Source: Gammaproteobacteria bacterium
Lineage (GTDB): Bacteria > Pseudomonadota > Gammaproteobacteria > SZUA-152
Length of the DNA stretch: 45,198 nucleotides
Assembly: GCA_011051755.1 (NCBI GenBank)
Contig: DRKN01000040.1
Span: forward strand, 1-45,198
Direction of reading: 5' to 3'
The notes under the pieces were generated by a model. That model saw only the letters and a program-made list of their open reading frames with translations, searched no databases and was not told where the DNA came from. Below, one piece after another: positions 42,470 to 45,198 of the stretch. Each line of letters starts with the position of its first letter. Positions within the stretch are counted from its first letter, which is position 1. The position numbers and the translations under genes are program-made.

Positions 42470-43570
42470 ATGACCAAGGCACACGACATCCGCCACATGG
42501 CCCGCGCCCTGCAACTGGCGGCGCGTGGTCTTTATACCTGCGACCCCAATCCCCGCGTCGGCTGCGTGCTGGTCAAGGGCGGCACAGTGATCGGCGAAGG
42601 CTGGCACGTCCGTGCCGGCGAACCTCACGCCGAGGTGCTGGCTCTGCGCGCGGCTGGTGAGGCCGTCTGCGGCGCTACCGCCTATGTCTCGCTGGAGCCC
42701 TGCGGCCACCACGGCCGTACCCCGCCCTGTGCCGAGGCGCTAATCGCCGCCGGCGTATCGCGCGTGGTGACGGCGATGGAAGACCCCAATCCGCAAGTTG
42801 CCGGGCGGGGCCTGCAGATGCTGCGCGAGGCCGGCATCGCCACCGAAACCGGCCTGTTGCAATCTCAGGCCGAAGCACTGAATCCCGGCTTCATCAAACG
42901 TATGCGTACCGGCCATCCCCTCGTGCGCTGCAAACTGGCCATGAGCCTCGACGGTCGCACGGCGATGGCCTCGGGCGAGAGCCAATGGATTACCGGTTCC
43001 GCCGCCCGCGCCGATGTCCACCGTCTGCGCGCCCGCAGCTCGGCCCTGCTCACCGGTGTCGGTACGGTGCTGGCTGATGATCCTTCGCTGAACGTCCGCC
43101 TGGATACGGATGAGCCTGTGCAGCAGCCCCTGCGCGTGGTGTTGGACAGCCAACTGCGCATGCCCACGGATGCGCGTATGTTGTCACTACCGGGGCGCAC
43201 CCTGGTTTGTTGTGTGGAGGGTGCCGACGTGGAAAAGGTTGCTATGCTGACGGGTGTTGGTGCCGAGGTGCACTGCCTGCCAGTGGAAAAAAACGGCCAC
43301 GTATCACTACCTGCACTGCTGGATTTTCTCGTTGGAGAGAGCGTCAATGAAGTCATGGTTGAAGCCGGCGCCATTCTCAACGGCGCGCTGTTGCAGGCCG
43401 GGTTGGTGGACGAGGTCATTGTCTATCTGGCGCCACTGCTGGTGGGCGATGCTGCACGCGGCCTGTTTCACCTGCCGGGGCTGGAGAAAATGGCTCAGCG
43501 TATTGAGCTGAAAATAGTGGATATGCGTGCCGTCGGTGATGATTGGCGGATCACCGCACATTTGTTTTGA
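42470..43570 (+). CDS. ribD: Bifunctional riboflavin deaminase/reductase RibD
   Basis: 366 aa two-domain enzyme of riboflavin synthesis. The N-terminal deaminase has the zinc motif PHAEVLALRAAGE (about 51) and CGHHGRTPPCAEALIAAG (about 77). The C-terminal reductase (from about 145) has VRCKLAMSLDGRTAMASGESQWITG and VMVEAGAILNGALLQAGLVDE. It is 17 bp after nrdR. ribE and ribBA, which usually follow, are not present; repeats and an IS relic follow instead. Confidence 0.96.
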   Translation: MTKAHDIRHMARALQLAARGLYTCDPNPRVGCVLVKGGTVIGEGWHVRAGEPHAEVLALRAAGEAVCGATAYVSLEPCGHHGRTPPCAEALIAAGVSRVVTAMEDPNPQVAGRGLQMLREAGIATETGLLQSQAEALNPGFIKRMRTGHPLVRCKLAMSLDGRTAMASGESQWITGSAARADVHRLRARSSALLTGVGTVLADDPSLNVRLDTDEPVQQPLRVVLDSQLRMPTDARMLSLPGRTLVCCVEGADVEKVAMLTGVGAEVHCLPVEKNGHVSLPALLDFLVGESVNEVMVEAGAILNGALLQAGLVDEVIVYLAPLLVGDAARGLFHLPGLEKMAQRIELKIVDMRAVGDDWRITAHLF

Positions 43571-43653
43571 CGTAACCGTCCAAACCACGCCGTTCTTCCC
43601 AGGGTGACCCTCGCACCATAACCTGCTCCTGCATTCACCAACAGGAGCAGAAC

Positions 43654-43824
43654 ATGAGCAAGCGACGTGACAAGGCTGAGTGGCAACAATTGATCGATGA
43701 GCAGTCATGTAGGGTGAGCACGGTTTTTGTGCCCACGGGTCAAATGGAGATGGGTGTAGTTTCTTTCAAAATAAAAAACAAGGGGTGTGCGGCCGAGGCT
43801 GGCGCATATTCCACGCGGGCATGA
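43654..43824 (+). pseudogene. IS66-like orfA N-terminal relic interrupted by a repeat
   Basis: A 56-codon ORF, too short for the track, preceded by AGGAGCAG. Its first 17 residues, MSKRRDKAEWQQLIDEQ, look like the opening of IS66-family accessory protein (M-S-x-R-R-x-x-x-x-W-x-x-x-I-x-x-Q). From about 43707 the coding sequence becomes the family B repeat and unrelated AT-rich sequence. Match is from memory over a short stretch, so moderate. The rest of 43571-43915 holds the repeat and no other gene. Confidence 0.5.
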
Positions 43825-43845
43825 AAAACCTGTCCACCCTGCATG
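43707..43845. repeat. Dispersed palindromic element, family B copy 3
   Basis: Left end CATGTAGGGTGAGCACGG with TTTTTGTGCCCACGGGT, right end CCACGCGGGCATGAAAAACCTGTCCACCCTGCATG, as in the 7127 copy but with about 55 bp of extra AT-rich sequence in the centre. It has landed in the IS66-like relic. Confidence 0.75.
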
Positions 43846-43915
43846 GCTTACACTGACAGACTTTCATGGAAATGAATAAATTTTTTGTTGAGAATCAATT
43901 TCATCAACTTAGGTT

Positions 43916-44254
43916 ATGAAGATTTTAGTCATTATAGCAACAATAACCTCCATATTAACGCTTGTCGTTGCATTTTTTCCTCATCAAGCGAATTCGCATA
44001 AGGAGGTAAGAACGCTACAGTGCGGTTTACCATTTGCATTTCTCACTCAGGATATATCTCGCCGTGACCCACCTTCTGAATACACGCAATTTTCCTGCAA
44101 TCCATGGGAGAATCCAACACGCTTGGATAGTTTTTCACTGTTTATATCCTGGTTAAGCATATTCATTACACTTTTTTGTATACGGCAATTACTTAATGTT
44201 ATTGTTAGACGAAGACTCGGAATTAGAGTGGTAAAGGGTAATAGTAATGGGTAG
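43916..44254 (+). CDS. Hypothetical small membrane protein
   Basis: 112 aa, no family recognised. Hydrophobic segments at about 2-21 (ILVIIATITSILTLVVAFF) and 72-93 (FSLFISWLSIFITLFCIRQLL) flank a roughly 48-residue loop with two cysteines (LQCGLPFAFL, FSCNPWEN), probably periplasmic and disulfide bonded; the C terminus is basic (VRRRLGIRVVKG). The start lacks a strong Shine-Dalgarno. Codons are AT-rich, unlike the core genes. Convergent with the lipoprotein gene. Confidence 0.6.
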   Translation: MKILVIIATITSILTLVVAFFPHQANSHKEVRTLQCGLPFAFLTQDISRRDPPSEYTQFSCNPWENPTRLDSFSLFISWLSIFITLFCIRQLLNVIVRRRLGIRVVKGNSNG

Positions 44255-44286
44255 CGTTCTCTCCCCCCTTTTTTCTAGTAAAAACA

Positions 44287-44820
44287 CTATTTGTTTTCGG
44301 GGTAATTAAGATGAAAATCTGGATGATTGGCACGTAGCGTGGGTTTGAGTGAATATTGTATGGTTCTTGTCGCACCACTATTTCCGATTGTATATTTTAC
44401 AAAATAGCGATTGAGTTTACCTTTTGAAAAACTTAGGTATTCTTGCGTATTACTGTCTTTGTTTAGCCAGAGTCTATTGTTAGTTGCTTTTAAAGTAGTG
44501 TGGTGTTTAATGAGTTGTGCGGTATACTGTAATTCAGGATCGATTTTTGGATCTCCACTCCAAAAGACATAGGCCAATTCAGAATCTTTAATACCTGAGA
44601 ATTGGCCCTTAACAATCTCAAAAAAATACGTATTGTCACAAGGGTTGAAAGCATCGTTGACAATATCGCATTTTTTGTCAACCAACTTATACAAGCCAAT
44701 ATGATTTTCCAGATTAAAAGATTTATCACTTGAGCATGCGCTAGTTGTTGTCAAGAAAAAGGTGATTAACAGAAAGGTACGAGTGGTTTTTATAAATTTA
44801 TCGAACTCCTGTTTAATCAT
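44287..44820 (-). CDS. Hypothetical lipoprotein
   Basis: About 177 aa from MIKQEFDKFIKTTRTFLLI (44820), chosen because it gives a short basic n-region, a hydrophobic core and lipobox TSAC-SSD (Cys about 28); the 44916 start in the track would bury this. The mature part has no family I know, two more cysteines (KKCDIVNDAFNPCDN, likely disulfide) and ends HPDFHLNYPENK. AT-rich like its neighbour. The long ORF is uninterrupted, which supports it being real. Confidence 0.62.
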   Translation of the reverse strand: MIKQEFDKFIKTTRTFLLITFFLTTTSACSSDKSFNLENHIGLYKLVDKKCDIVNDAFNPCDNTYFFEIVKGQFSGIKDSELAYVFWSGDPKIDPELQYTAQLIKHHTTLKATNNRLWLNKDSNTQEYLSFSKGKLNRYFVKYTIGNSGATRTIQYSLKPTLRANHPDFHLNYPENK

Positions 44821-44916
44821 TTCTATAATTTCCGGGTATGAAGTTTTTTGGTGACTAGTAAGTACGATTATTAACAGTTGTGTATGTTCTCGCATGAAAA
44901 CAAGTGTTTTCCCCAT

Positions 44917-45198
44917 GTAACAAGGAGGAGCGGCTGCGAATATTTACGCAACTATTAATGCCAAGGGTAACTGATTACAATGCGCGTCTTCGTATCAATC
45001 CAATCAAAGATTTTCTTAGCATCACCCACCTCAAGGACAAGGGGTCAGGTTGATACAAGGGGTCAGTACAAGGGGTCAGGTTGATTGTATCATCGTTAAA
45101 ATACGTGGAATGTTTTGCCTAAATTCCTTTTTCTCAGATAGCAAGCGACGAATTTCTGTCGTAACCCCTTTCTTTCACGCACTTTGAGAATGATTCAA
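44917..45198. repeat. Terminal gap with three ACAAGGGGTCAG direct repeats
   Basis: ACAAGGGGTCAG occurs at 45037, 45055 and 45068, two of them followed by GTTGAT. 'AAGGGGTCAG' strings commonly flank REP-associated tyrosine transposase genes in gammaproteobacteria; none is complete here and the window ends. No supported gene in this stretch. Confidence 0.65.

Noticed and set aside
45037-45079. Origin iterons
   Set aside because: Only three irregularly spaced copies with no rep gene or DnaA boxes seen; the string is typical of REP/transposase-associated sequence.

Overview
The window is a chromosomal segment of a gammaproteobacterium. Core genes are GC-rich, FtsZ ends in the gammaproteobacterial tail YLEIPAFLRRQAD, and the order ftsA-ftsZ-lpxC-DUF721-M23 peptidase-secA-argJ-mutT matches what I recall of Pseudomonas and relatives. 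The dense palindromic repeats, di-heme cytochrome and many relic genes would suit a Chromatiales-like sulfur/sediment lineage, but that placement is a guess; no rRNA or tRNA gene is visible.

Layout. 1-9.6 kb (+ except dciA): division (ftsA end, ftsZ), lipid A (lpxC), a LytM/M23 envelope peptidase, secA, argJ, and a MutT-ThiE fusion. 9.6-17.5 kb (all -): apaG, gamma-glutamyltransferase, YfhL-type ferredoxin, coaD, rsmD, hemF, tsaC, a purE 3' fragment and purD. 17.7-22.4 kb (+) is accessory: a MauG-like di-heme cytochrome, a small exported protein with a TraT lipoprotein, then 1.4 kb of gene debris containing a broken second copy of the cytochrome gene. 22.4-28.8 kb (+): phosphoglucomutase, a periplasmic rhodanese protein, and a tightly coupled membrane-glycan module (GT-C-like membrane protein, methyltransferase, GtrA, GT2). 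29.0-33.5 kb: an Mth938-like gene with a duplicated tail, then alaC-like aminotransferase, hom and thrC; hom and thrC are separated by 13 perfect copies of a 7-bp repeat.

33.6-35.8 kb is the most interesting part: an AT-rich two-gene island, a dGTPase-type HD phosphohydrolase overlapping a Pol-beta/CCA-like nucleotidyltransferase, set between thrC and tgt. It has the look of a horizontally acquired, possibly antiviral, nucleotide-handling system. 35.8-43.6 kb (+) returns to core genes: tgt, yajC-secD-secF (behind a long leader hairpin), glyA, nrdR, ribD. The last 1.6 kb is AT-richer and holds an IS66-like orfA relic, two uncharacterised envelope proteins and AAGGGGTCAG repeats.

At least three families of dispersed palindromic repeats fill the gaps between genes. 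In one case a repeat arm has become the C-terminal codons of purD, and in another it lies beside a duplicated gene end.
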